Below, in pieces: positions 11,858-23,053 of a stretch of DNA of 58,000 bases. The position numbers and the translations under genes are program-made. The notes beneath the pieces were generated by a model that worked only from the letters and a program-made list of their open reading frames with translations, ran no database searches and was not told where the DNA came from. This DNA comes from Cryptomeria japonica. Its lineage: Eukaryota > Streptophyta > Pinopsida > Cupressales > Cupressaceae. Position 1 is the first letter of the stretch. Every line of letters starts with the position of its first letter. The stretch is from assembly GCF_030272615.1 (NCBI RefSeq), contig NC_081413.1, positions 182,106,951-182,164,950 of the forward strand, in the 5' to 3' direction.

Positions 11858-13335
11858 AAGGTGCCTTTGTTTGGATCATAACATCAGGTGATGAGAATAA
11901 GATTTTTGACAGAGGTAAATGCTAAGATTGTCTGAGCAGCTTATGATCAGTTTTAAGCATGTTTGTATATTTTGTATAGTTGCTTTGCTTTAGTTGTGTG
12001 GTTTTCAATAAAGTGTCCTGTTGTTTGGGTAGAAATAGGATGCCTTGTTTTTAAGAAGAGAAAGGAATATAAGAAAAAGTGATCCATTTTTGGGTGGTCT
12101 GCTTAACCATTGATTCTATGTTCTTGTGTTGATCTTGCAATCAACCATCCCCAGTCAGAGCCACTGTTGGGACTACTTAAAATTGAGTCAAGTTTAGAGG
12201 CCCAATTCAAAATTTTGCTTTGCATTTCCAAATAAGTCAGTTTGAAGGGCCTAGTTTGCGAGAGGGCAAAATGGAGCTGGTTGATTTTCATAGGGTAAGG
12301 CTCGGGATTCATGTCCCATGACTTTCATTTAGCCTATTTAGTGATGTGCAACTTATAGAATTCAGTTTTCATAAGTTTATGAGGTACCCATTTCGAGGGG
12401 TGAGTTGAAAGTGCATTTTAGGCATAAATGCAGATTTTATTGAGTAGCCTACTTTGAGTGATTACATCTTTTTCCCTGTTGATCGTCATGAATAATTTCA
12501 AAATGGATTAAATTCTATGAATAAATGTGAGTTAGCCTGCAAAATTTCAAGTCTTAACAAATCCATTTGAAGTTTGTGTGGTTTGACAATTCCCTGTTTT
12601 GACAGCTAGTCGAAGCCCTGTTTTGCACAAGTGTAAAAGTTGCCTCAGTGGGTGTCATGCCATAATGTTTTTTCTGGGCTAATTTTGGTATAAATGATGA
12701 GCTATGTTTCAAATTTCAAGCCTCTATCAATCTGTTTGATCAGTTTTCAAAAGGGTTCATTGAGCCATCATTTTCAGTTATCCGTACTTTCAGTGTTATA
12801 TCAGTTAATGTAGCCATTTTCATGAGCGCACCATTTGCATCATGTTAGTCTTGTGATCGACTTTAGAATTGTAAGTTTTAATATGTACTTCAAGGTAACT
12901 GTGTTTCAAATTTGAGGACCTACGGAGGTTGTTTGGTATTTTTGAGAAAGGTGTCATGTGTTGCCAGAACATTGACTTCGTCAGGTCTGCAGTGTCGACA
13001 AAGCCAGTTTGTCATTTTCCCAGATTAGTATCTCTTTGCTTAGGACTTGTCTTGAGAAACCATTTGGTAGATTTCATGCTTGCATATCAGAGTACACACT
13101 TGTCATATGGCGAGATCTAGAAAGGTTTTTTAATAGGTTTGAAAATTACATCTTTGCGATTAAATGCCAAAATGTGGGGTAATTGCTTGAAGGTTGTAAA
13201 ATGTGGATTAATGATCCGAAAATGATGTTGATCATTTCTAGAGATATGTTTGAGGTTTGTGAAGTATTTCAGAGGTTAGTTGCATGAAAACAAATTTTTT
13301 TTTTAGTCGGACTCACTTTGGGGCTCGACTTGGCT
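11858..13335 (+). other. Pre-LTR region; possible true start of the 3' LTR
   Basis: No supported gene. The proven LTR homology begins only at 13336 because the left copy starts at the window edge, so the real 3' LTR start lies somewhere here. Two candidates: TG at 12080, right after a purine-rich tract (12053-12079), or TGTTG at 12165, which makes a 5-bp inverted match with the LTR end CAACA. The second is preceded by an inverted PBS-like sequence at 12148-12163. Confidence 0.45.
12148..12163 (-). repeat. Inverted PBS-like sequence
   Basis: TCCCCAGTCAGAGCCA is close to the reverse complement of the PBS at 3523-3540, with small indels. It stands directly before TGTTGGG at 12165. It may be a chance match, or the LTR/PBS junction of a second element in the opposite orientation. 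Confidence 0.35.
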
Positions 13336-16300
13336 CATGCCCGTGCATTATTTTTTTGTGGCGGAATTTTCTAAATTTCATGACATTTTAACTCCCTGGA
13401 GATAATAAAGAAAAGTGATTGATTCTATGGCTTACTTAAAGTTGAATACACCACATTGGTATTCCAGAGATTCCAATCTTTTCGAGACTTAAGGAATGGT
13501 GCTTGTAGCTTTTTAGAGTGGTACAAAATGAGGATGGGAGGGACTATTTGGATATGCTCAGATGAAAGGGAGGTCTTAAAAGATTTTAAGAATCTTCAAC
13601 AAATAAAACCTTCAAAAAATGCAATGGCTTGTGTAAAGCCCAAATTCCATGACTTTGCCAGCATCCTCTCCACGTAAAACATTGCCAGGCATAAACTCTA
13701 AGTTCAGACTTTGTTACATTGAACAGAACCAATGAGTATCTTAGAGTAGAACTAGAACATATTGGATTTTTATGATAGGACTTATTCCAATAAAGGAATC
13801 ATGTCAAATTGCAGTCAAATCTTTTAGTTGTGGGAAATCAATAGACAATGGTGGATGATGGTAGCTTAGTTAACCTCCTCCAGGAATGTTGCAGATTCAT
13901 TTTATTTGAATGTAATTCCTTTTGCCAAAAACATTAAGGAATTCCCATTTTCTCCTTTAAATGTTTTTCCTCCATCATGGCAAGTTTTTCCCCTCATGTG
14001 CTCTCCCTTTGGTAGCAGCTACAGCAGCAACAAACTCCAATCAATGCATTTGGCAGGTTGAGTGCCCATCTCCAATGGCACGTAATGGCTAGAGGAGAGC
14101 ATTTAAAAAAAAAAAAACCTTGATAATGCGAGTGCAAGCTGCAACCTAAATTTTCCCTCGTGCTGTGAGATGGAAGGTGGATTTCAATGTGGTTTTAAAG
14201 CACAAAGTCTTCCCTGTGTGTCATAGTGGGTAAAAGGTTGAAGAAAATATCATGTTAAATGCATCTATAGGTGTTGCCTTTTCCCTGCGTGGGGTGGTAC
14301 AGAATGGGGTGAAAGAAAATCAAATCCTTCAATGCAAATTACCAAGTTAAAATGCATTTCCCCTCATTTTGCATGACATGGAGGTTTTAAAACATTTCAA
14401 CCAAATGAATGCAATGATGTTTGCAAAGTTCTTGAGTCTATGGTATGACAAAGGCTATTGAAATTTTCCATGAAATGAATAGCAGCGTCCTCCTCCTCTT
14501 CACGTGCTCTCCCTCTATGTGGGTTACGCAGCAAGCTTCCAAACAAATTGAAGCTAATGCTAATGTAACTGCAGGAGTATTATCCCCTCCACGTAGTGTT
14601 TGAGAAGGCAAAGGCCAAAAGGTTTTCAAATCAAATATAAACCAGTCCAAGGCCCCCCACATGATCCTTAGTCAGTAGCTATAGCAGTTGAAGAAACTCA
14701 TAAGCAAATCTAACATGCAACAGGTAATGGGAGTGGTTTTTGGAGCGTGGCATGTGGGCATCCTTCAGCAGTCTTCCTTCCCTCAAATGTGGCAAGTGAG
14801 CAAGTAGACACCATTAAAACTCAGAGAGAACCTTCAAAATGCAGCTACAGGCAAAACGACATTATCCCACATTAGCTAGGCAGTGGACCATTTTGATATT
14901 TATATGCAAGAACACACTCATCTAATATGTCAAAGCCTCTGGGCTTTTGATAGACGCTGTCGTTGGGTGCCCAAGGTGGGCCCATGTGCGGGCATAGATC
15001 TTGAGGCGATAGAGGAGGTGACTGAGTAGCGACAAGGTGGACCCCACAGAGGCATGCTTCCCGAGGCAAACAGGTAAATTTTGTAGAGAAGGGTTAGCTT
15101 AACTAGTGAGCAAGTCCAAGATGATCCGACAAAGTGCGTTGATTCGCAGGCTGAAGGTGCTCACTAGGTAAACCCTACAAAATAGCAAAAAGAGGTAAAG
15201 GTCATGCAAGTTCCAATCGATCTGAAAATGCATGTGACTTCATGAAGGAAAGTTGCTCGCCAGTTAAGGTCCATGAAATGGTGAAAAACACATGCAAAAA
15301 TTGAGATGGTTAAAGACCCTAGAAGTTTGAAAGATCCAACGGCTCGCATGACTTCGTGAAAGGAAGATGCTCGCCAGATAAGCATTGTGAAATGGTGAAA
15401 GCCAGGTGCAGCTTAGGTGGTGATGATGTGGCACTGAGGTGGTTGACAAGCAAGCAGACATGTGGTGGAGTGATGAGGTGTCATTTGAGGTGGCACCCAG
15501 TGGACCCCATCGACCAATCAGAGATCGCCACATGGCAGGGCGTTAGGGCATAAAGGGGGCCAAAAATCAAAGTTAAATGCAGATTAAAGATATAGTTTAA
15601 ACTAGATTAAAAATGAAAAATTTAAATGATGTGCACATTGGAAGGATTAATTCGCCCAGCGCTATATTTTTGGCCAAAATATGAAGTGTTATATATCGCC
15701 AAAAAGCTCTCGGAATGAGGAATCTGGTCAGGTAGCTAATTTTGACAAATGTTGGATATTTTGAGAGCAGTTTCCACGAGAGTGAAATTTAGTTAGAGAG
15801 GAGATACTTGGCAATTTCAATTGGAGATTTGATATTTTTCCCTCTCCTTCTTATTCTCAATTCTTCTTAATTGTAAGAGTTCCAGAAATTTGGAGAAGGG
15901 CTCCATTATTTTCATGGCTTCCAATTCTGAATTCTTTTCAAAATTGTACAGGGCAATGTCCTGTTCCAGAGAATAGAGTTTGATTCTTCTTGTAGATGTT
16001 TTGCTGTAGGTTCTTGTGTATGTAAGGCATGCACAAATTCAAACAGAATTTATCTCTAAATGTATATCTCTTTGTTATAAATTGAAGCCTCAAGGAGGTT
16101 AAAGTTTGTTAATTTCAAGGAAATTGTTGTGGTTGTTTGCAGGCATTCTTCAAGGAAGAATTTAAATTCTGTAATAGATCATAGATAATGGGATATATAT
16201 TTTTGGATCTGATGATTTTGTTAGTGACCTGAGTAATGTAATTTTGTAAGGCATTAATGCAGGGATATTTAATGGTGAAGGTGGATTTGCAGTACATGCT

Positions 16301-16740
16301 TTCATTTACAGTTTGATATATGACTTTGTTGCCCTTGGATAAGGCACTAGTCTTGCAAGTTTGGGAATGTTTTCAGATCAAACAATTTAAAAGATAAATC
16401 TATTTCCCTTTATGTTTAGGGGTTAATGTTCTATCCTTCCAAAGATCTATTTCACCTATTATTTGTATAAGATCCAACCCATTTGTACATCTTACCTAAT
16501 TTGGTGAGCTTGTAGAATGGTTTGTCTGCTTATTGTTGATGCAGTCTTATGTTTGTGATTGTTGTATTTAATGCATCAAAAGGGTGTCCCCTCCTAGGTC
16601 TAGCAGAACCTGAAGTGCGGGAGGATCATTAGGATCCTATGTTATATTGTCCAAGCCTTGAGGTGTTTCATTGATTGAGATTGGCTATCTCATAGATACA
16701 TTTCCAGGTGTTCTTGGGTTATCACTTTTGGTGAACAACA
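13336..16740 (+). repeat. 3' LTR (proven part)
   Basis: Direct copy of 1-3413. It ends in AACAACA at 16740, directly against the RNase H frame of the minus-strand Gypsy element. The LTR may extend left to 12165 or 12080. TATAAAT is kept at 16076-16082. Confidence 0.85.
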
Positions 16741-18084
16741 GATAGATTTTCTATCCACATACTCAATATCAAACTCGCTCAGGATCATGATCCATTTTTC
16801 TAATCTTCCTGTTAATGTCGCCTTGCTGAGTAAATACTTAAATGGATCAATTTTAGAAATCTTGTTGATGGAGTGAGATAATAGATAGTGTCTTAATTTT
16901 TGAGAAGCAAAAACTACCGCCAAGCATGGTTTTTTTATTAGTAAATAGTTGAGCTCATATCCCACTAATGTTCTGTTGATGTAGTAGATGGCTTGTTCTT
17001 TTCCTTCATTATCCTATTGTGCAAGAAGAACTCCTAATGATACTTCGTTGGTTGATACATAGAGTAACAATGACTTTCCTAGAATTGGTGACATTAGGAT
17101 GGGTGGTTGCATGAGATAGGCCTTGATCTTGTTGAATGCTTCTTCACATTGATGGTCCCACTTGAAATTGACATTTTTGTGCAATAGATGAGTAAATGGT
17201 TGCTATTTATCTACTAGCTAAGCAACAAATCTTTTGATTGACTGAAGTCTTCCTTGGAGTGATTTGAGTTGACTGGTATTCCTAGGAGATGTCATTTCCA
17301 TGATTTCTTTGACCTTAGCTGGATCTACTTCAATACCTCTAGCTAAAATAGTGTATCCCAATAGCTTGCCTGAAGTGACACCAAAGGCACATTTCTTGGG
17401 ATTTAGTCGTATCTTGTAATGTTCTAACCGGTCAAATATCTTTTCCAGTATCCATATATGTTCTTCTCTGTTGTATGATTTGACCAATATGTCATCCACA
17501 TAGTCTTCCATGAATGTATTCATCATGTCATGGAATATAGTTTTCATAGCTCTCTGATATGGAGCACCTACATTATTTAGTCCAAAAGGCATGACATTCC
17601 AACATAAAGTACCCCACAGACATGTGAAAGTTGTCTTTTCTTGATCTTTAGGTGCTATTTTAATCTAATTGTATCCAGAGAAACCATCCATTAGAGAAAA
17701 CATGGAGCGTCCAACAGTTAAATCTACAATGATATCAATTTTAGGAAAAGGAAATTCATCCTTTGGAAATGCATTATTAAGATCTCTGAAGTTTGTGCAT
17801 ACTTTAATACTTTTATCTGGTTTGGAAACAGGAACAATGTTTGATACTAATTGAGGATATGCTACAGGTCTGATGAATCCTACATCCAGTAATTTTTTTA
17901 GTTTTTCTTTGACCAAGAGAGCGATATGAGGATGCATCTTCCTTAATTTATGTTTAACTGGTTTGGCTCCTAGACTTACATTTAAGTGATACATAATAAG
18001 CTCTAGATCCAGCCTTGGCATGTCTGCATCTGACCAGGCAAAATTGATTTTCCATTGTTTGAAGAATTTCATATATTGGTGCAT
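16741..18084 (-). pseudogene. Gypsy reverse transcriptase and partial RNase H
   Basis: The minus-strand frame starts with AWSDADMPRLDLELIMYHL and continues through the RT core: GFIRPVAYPQLVSNIVPVSK, TNFRDLNNAFPKDEFPFPK, MPFGLNNVGAPYQRAM and the catalytic YVDD at 17491-17502. RNase H follows (SQLKSLQGRLQSIKRFVA, then LRHYLLSHSINKISKIDPFK) and stops dead after EYVDRKSI at 16741, where the Tat-like LTR begins. Stops in frame include one at 17665, where FSGYN should continue with Gln. The enzyme copies element RNA into DNA in the cytoplasmic particle. The catalytic YVDD is kept, but the protein is broken and lacks the end of RNase H and all of integrase. Confidence 0.85.
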
Positions 18085-19780
18085 TTCTTGTTCTGATAGA
18101 GAAATTGTTGGATGTAGAATCTTTGGTTTCTCTATTGTCCAAATGTTAACTACCTATATTGGTTTGATAAAAAATGATGACCTTTCTTGATAGTACTCAG
18201 GTAAAGTGTCAAATCTCCCATCTTCTAGCGCCTCAAGGAAGTTTTCACCGTTATATGCATCCTTTCTTTTTACTTTTTCATGGTCTAATGTTACCAATAA
18301 ATGGTTTTCAGCATTAGACCTAATAGTGTATTCTTTATTTTCCTTTTTGCGACTGGGAGATTTGACACCCACTGATTGGAAGATGCGTTGTTGAAATTCC
18401 TAGTGAAAGTTTTTACAGGTTTGATTGCATTAGGATATATGGATATGGAATGGTCATTAGGAAAGGTATCAGTGGTAGTATGTCTTTCATTTTCCCAATC
18501 AATAAGTTCATGGTAGATTAGAGGTAAGGGTTCATTAGGTTGAGATGTTTTGAGGGTATCAAGGGTCATGATAGAGATGTCAAAGTTTTTGATATGTGCT
18601 TCAATGTCTAGAATGGTACACTCATCAGAATGACCTCTTGTAAGTAGCTCTTGATTGTCCTTGATTAAGCCCAAGTCAACCAAATGTGATTCTAATTCAA
18701 GTGGGCTAGTTCCTAACATTTGTTGTGCATACGTATGAACTACATCAACTCCTACATCTTCTTCAAAGCAATTTTCTTCAGCCAATTCTTCAAAATGATA
18801 GGAATCCCATTCCCATTCATTAGAATTTGTCTCACTTGCAGCTTGCAATCTATAGATTTGTTCATATAGTGTTTGATTTGTTTCTTCTATTTTTCTTGCT
18901 ATATCTTTTCTTCTTTCATATTCAGCTTCTTTTGAACTGAGATTGAGTTCTATCAACCTTGCTATCAACTCTCCTTGATTTGTACTAGCTTCTTGCTTGT
19001 TTTGATTAAGAGTTAATGTTGCTTGGGAGGTGCATTTAGTTTTTTTTTCTTGTTGATCAGAAGCTTTCTTCTTTTGCCATTTCATGTTTTTTTGTTCTCA
19101 GTGTTTGGCAGTTGTTTCTTCCCTTTCAATTGCAAGTTGTTCTTGTGTGTTTTCATATTCATCTTATTGTTGGCTAGAGGATGTGTTCTCTGGTAGAGGA
19201 ACTTGTCCATACCCTAAGATTGCTTTGTCTATAGCTTGCTGAGTATGAGGTTGGATAGGTTCTGAGATACCTTCTTTTCTTTTTCCTATAGGACCTGTTC
19301 CAATGTATCCTATTTTTTTAAGGATGTTAAATCCTTTTTCATACTTTTCTGTAGGTATTCTAACATTGTTGATCTTTTGTTGGACTTCTTCATCCTTGAA
19401 TAGCCACTATAGCATATCTTTGTCTTTTGTTTCCTCTAATAAGGTCCTAACACTAACAAATTCTCCATCAAATATTGGAAGATGTTTCACAATTTGCTGT
19501 TGTTTAGAGTTTGATGGTTTTCCATAGGATTTAGGAGAAAGTGGTAATTGGGATAGTGAATATTCTTCGTTCCCTTGATCTCTTAGCTGCATTTGTTTTT
19601 CCATACTTGACAAAATTGAGGCAAATGATTTTTCCTTGGTTTGTTTGTGTGAAGATGATGCCTCCCTATTATGAGGAACAATGACCTCTTGAGTTGGTTT
19701 TAGATTACTACAGTACTGAAATGGATTTGAATCTACTGAGATCGTGATTTCCTGTCCATTGTAGGGAAATTTTAGGCACT
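18085..19780 (-). pseudogene. Gypsy polyprotein linker with G-patch-like segment
   Basis: Between protease and RT lies a long, low-conservation stretch. ORF pieces at 19613-19407 and 19085-18291 are rich in Lys, Glu and Gln, with likely coiled coil (IARKIEETNQTLYEQIYRLQ). At 19267-19336 the reading GFNILKKIGYIGTGP then IGKRKEGI has the spacing of a G-patch (Gly-rich RNA-binding) domain. A segment at the same place in the Tat element at 46931-52492 reads similarly. The function within the element is unknown. Several frameshifts and stops occur, and 18154-18290 reads only in another frame. Confidence 0.6.
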
Positions 19781-20320
19781 GATGATATGTTGATGGAATA
19801 AATTGTATGTCATGTATCTAGGGTCTTTCCAAGAGTATGTTGTATGATAAGTCCAGGTCTAGAACTTGGCATGCTATGTCTTTCTACAAAGGTCCCACTC
19901 TGATGGGTAATATCACAATTCCTTTAGAGGAACACTCTTCTTCATCATATTCTTTGATGGTGATCTTTTTTCATGGATCAACTACATCTTCTAAATAACC
20001 TTAAGCATGGAGAAGACTCAATGAGAAAATGTTCAAGCCAACTCCACCATCTATTAGGACACATTTAACGTGCATCTTGTGAATGAGGACTTCAATATGC
20101 AAGGGAGCGTTATGGGGATGTTGCAAGGACATGTCATCTTCTTTGGTAAATGATAAGCAATGAGGGGTTTTGAGGTGTCCCACCATGGTTTGGAATTGAT
20201 CTATATCAAGATCTTTGGATAAGGTTGTATCTACTAATGCTCTTTCTAGAATTTCTTTGTGTGCAGGTGAAAGCTTTAAAAGTTCTAAGATGGATATTTG
20301 TGCTGGGGTTTTCTATAGTT
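19781..20320 (-). pseudogene. Gypsy aspartic protease
   Basis: The frame reads ISILELLKLSPAHKEILERA, the linker typical before plant Gypsy proteases, then KCVLIDGGVGLNIFSLSLL with the catalytic D at about 20051, and then LDLDLSYNILLERP, the usual second conserved block (normally LLGRPW). Protease cuts the Gag-Pol polyprotein. In-frame stops (for example after LLHA at 20001) and a shift near 20330 break it. The similar block in the element at 50183-51466 supports the call. Confidence 0.8.
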
Positions 20321-20326
20321 GATCCA

Positions 20327-20973
20327 CTAGACTGTATTGTTTTGTAGTGGATGACATGTTAGTTGTAGGACCTGGCAAACAAACTTTGGCTTTGCTTCTT
20401 GATGTTGTTTCTCTTTAACCACGGTCATATTTACTACATTGTCATTGGTATGAGCATAGTTCACCTTTGCTTTACCTTTACCATTATGCATTGTTGATGA
20501 TTCACCCTTCTCAGAGTTAGGAAGTGAAGTTTTGAAAGTTGTGTGAGATTCATTTGTCGTATGTCCATCCACAGTTATCACTCCATTATCAATCAAATCT
20601 TCGATAAAAATGTTTTAACCATTGACAACCATCTATTTGGTGTCCATTGTTTCGATGGAAATCACAATAATGGTTGTCATTCCACCAAGCAGGTTTTACC
20701 TTGGGTTCAAAGTTTCTTGCTTTTGGCAAGGTAATCAACTTGTTTGCGAGAAGTGTCTTTCATGCTAACCCAAGTGGTTCACCAATGTTTGTAAATTTCC
20801 TTTGAAATAAATTGTTGAAAGTTGATTTTTGGTGATTGTTGTTTTGTTGAGCCACTACTGAGTGATTGGATAAATTAAAAACCGGTTGCTTTGGCTTTAC
20901 ATTGTTGTTATCCACTATTCCATCATTGACAACATTTCGATTTCTATTCCAAAATTTTGGTTTATCATTGTTG
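20327..20973 (-). pseudogene. Gypsy gag C-terminal part with zinc knuckle
   Basis: Continues the gag frame directly after the LINE target duplication. It reads FTNIGEPLGLA, stop, then NLITLPKARNFEPKVKPAWW-like sequence (actual NKLITLPKARNFEPKVKPAW), followed by HYCDFHRNNGHQIDGCQ, a C-x2-H-x4-H-x4-C type knuckle that would bind RNA. The tail (20596-20327) is Asn/Lys-rich. A one-base shift separates knuckle and tail near 20600. Confidence 0.75.
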
Positions 20974-20987
20974 TTGTTCTTATTGTT
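20974..20987 (-). repeat. Target-site duplication of LINE insertion (3' side)
   Basis: TTGTTCTTATTGTT (plus strand) is identical to 24681-24694. The Gypsy gag frame reads across it after the insertion is removed. Confidence 0.9.
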
Positions 20988-21148
20988 CTGATTAATTGAA
21001 AAACAGGTTTTGAGGACCCGAAACCATTACAACATAGTTAAATAGAAAGCCGAGAAAATAGAGTCCACATACAAAGTGACTGGTCAAAAAACCAGCAAAT
21101 AGAAAAAACAACTAAACAACAAAAAACAGCAAAGGACCCAAGAAGAGA
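20988..21148 (-). other. 3' tail of the LINE-derived insertion
   Basis: About 160 bp of non-coding sequence after the ORF stop. The insertion ends without an A-rich tail, which is unusual for an L1-type element and suggests tail decay or a different end-recognition mode. Confidence 0.5.
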
Positions 21149-22873
21149 CTACATAGTAATTTTCTTCAGCAGATCCTCTACCTTAGTCACCAGCTCATCA
21201 TAGGTTGCCCCAACTTCTTTTAGCTCCTCCAAGTCCTTATTCACTTTCTTTTACTTCCTTTTTCCATGGGTGTGGGTTCTGGGACCTTGGGCTTCCCTGG
21301 TTCCTTCTGCATCCAGGTCAATTTCCCGGGTTTCCTTTTCATCATCAAGCTTGCTGATGAGGGTATGGGTGTTGTTGGCTGATATTTTCAGAATGATGAG
21401 ACTCTGCTCCGCAATTTTCTTGAGGCACTCCTCTATCTTGTCCACTTTGGAAACTGTATCTGAGAGCATTTTTTCACTAGTTTCCTCTAGGGTTTTTCTA
21501 TCCTGTATCTCCTTTTCAATTTTCTCAAACCGGGGATTAAAGGAATCTCTGATGTCTTCTGCTTTGGCAATTGTGTTCTTCAGATCTTTGATATAATCAG
21601 CCATAGTGTTCCCCTCTCCAATGTTAATGGTCTCCAGGATCATGACTCTGTTGCAGATTTTTTTGTATTCATCCGCAGTATTCTTATTCCCATCAATAAG
21701 CCATTCAATGGTTTTCATAAAACCCTTCAAGGCCTCGGGGTGAGGACCAGGAGAAGGAGTAACTTTACCAGGGGTTATCTATTCATCTTGAGCGATATGG
21801 AGGGCAGAAATAGTGTCGGTGGCCCTGAGGGTCTCCTCCGTAGTCTCCATCTCCAGGCTTTGTTTAGCTTCCAGGGTTCTTGTTTGCTTATCCTCTTCTA
21901 GTTCCTTGCCTGTCTCCTCCAGATCTTTGTCAGTCTCCTCTATTTTATTTTGCTTCTTCCTGGGTTGGGCTTGGTTCTTACTTGTTTCCTTTAGCACTCC
22001 CTTAGGGTTCTTGTTCTCCTCATGGAAATCAGAGTCCTCTTCTTTTGAAGAAATACTAATCAAGGGTTTGCTTTGGGGTTTTTTGCTCTTAGAAGAAGAG
22101 GGTCTTGATTTCCTCTTCCTGCTCCTCTCATACTCTGAGTCATCAAAGCTTTCCTCATTATCAGTCAAGGAATCATTATCTGAATCCTCCTCCTCCGAGA
22201 AATCAGAATCAAACATTTCTTCTTCCGAATCCACAGAGAGCTGCATTCGGTTGATTTTACTAGCCTTTAAATGATCATAAATGAGGACCATAAGTCCCTG
22301 GTGCATTGCAGTGTCACCCTGAGGATTTTCTTTATATGCTTTTAGGGATGCATTCATAGAACAGAGCAAGAAGTAAGGGAAATTCACCTTATCATTATGC
22401 CTAAAATGATTTAAGAGGACAAAGTGATATCCATATACTTTCGTAAACCTGCCATCTAGAGTTATATACCTCATTAAAACAAAGAGAATTTCCCGCTAGG
22501 GTTTTACAAAAGCCCTAGGCGGGTAATAGGTTTTACTCAACTTTACCAGTCTTTTCTTCTCTTTCTTCGTGACCGAGTACCTTTCAATGGCTTCCCTACT
22601 GACCTTCTTGTCTCTATAGAAGTTGCAGCCCTCCCTTTTGAGTCCCGTAGCTTTAGCTATTAATTCTTCATCAATTTCCACCAGTTGGTCACCCATTTTA
22701 AGCTTGCCCTTCTTCCAATTTTTGTAGAAGAAGCTGGTTATCTTTCCATCATGGCCATGGAGTCTCTCAATGAAGCTCGAAAGACCACCCTTCTACAAAA
22801 TTTCCCACACCTCTTCTTTCTACTTCCACTCCTTGCAACTTCCTAGCTCATATCTTCTCCTATTTCTGCCCAT
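21149..22873 (-). pseudogene. Unrecognised ORF of about 575 codons inside the LINE-derived insertion
   Basis: One minus-strand frame runs from ATG at 22873 (MGRNRRRYELGSCKEWK) to TAG at 21149 without any frameshift. It is broken by stops at 22820, 22793, 22496 and 21779 (all TAG) and 21251 (TAA). The amino third has conserved-looking text: FIERLHGHDGKITSFFYKNW, DEELIAKATGLKREGCNFYR and VYGYHFVLLNHFRHNDKVNF. The middle is acidic and serine-rich with basic patches, and the end is coiled-coil-like (LISKLDDEKETREIDLD). I do not recognise the family. It is not a LINE ORF1 by position (it follows ORF2) nor by any zinc knuckle. It could be a 3' transduced gene, a template-switch fusion, or an accessory ORF of this LINE family. 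Confidence 0.65.
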
Positions 22874-23053
22874 GGTGTCATTTCTCACAGTCAAGTTTAG
22901 GTTACAGAGCTGGTGAAACAGAAAGCATGCGTAGCATTAGTGATTTGACAGGTTATAATGCACATTCTACTAGCTTTGATCTTATAATGAGTAATTCCCT
23001 CATTATTGAAGTAACTCAAAGTGCTTACTTCAGTACATATCATAATTGCCCTG

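Larger units (their letters stand above)
1..16740 (+). mobile_element. Non-autonomous Tat/Ogre-like LTR retrotransposon (LARD-like), left end outside window
   Basis: Two direct copies of a 3.4-kb sequence (1-3413 and 13336-16740) flank about 10 kb of unique sequence. A primer-binding-like site follows the left copy at once, so they are read as LTRs of one plus-strand element. The interior holds a Gypsy-type gag pseudogene with a long acidic extension and a long decayed antisense ORF. I find no protease, reverse transcriptase or integrase, so the element would depend on proteins supplied in trans. Its right end interrupts the RNase H frame of a minus-strand Gypsy element at 16741. The left TSD is off the window, so the 5-bp duplication cannot be checked. 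The lineage (Tat/Ogre) rests on the primer site, the very long LTRs and the gag type, and is inference. Confidence 0.8.

Noticed and set aside
16741-16745. GATAG next to the Tat-like LTR, the same as the Copia 1 TSD
   Set aside because: The left flank of the Tat-like element is outside the window, so a shared target motif cannot be tested; likely coincidence.
21813-22274. Plus-strand ORF of 153 codons, serine and leucine rich
   Set aside because: Shadow of the acidic part of the minus-strand ORF 22873-21149.
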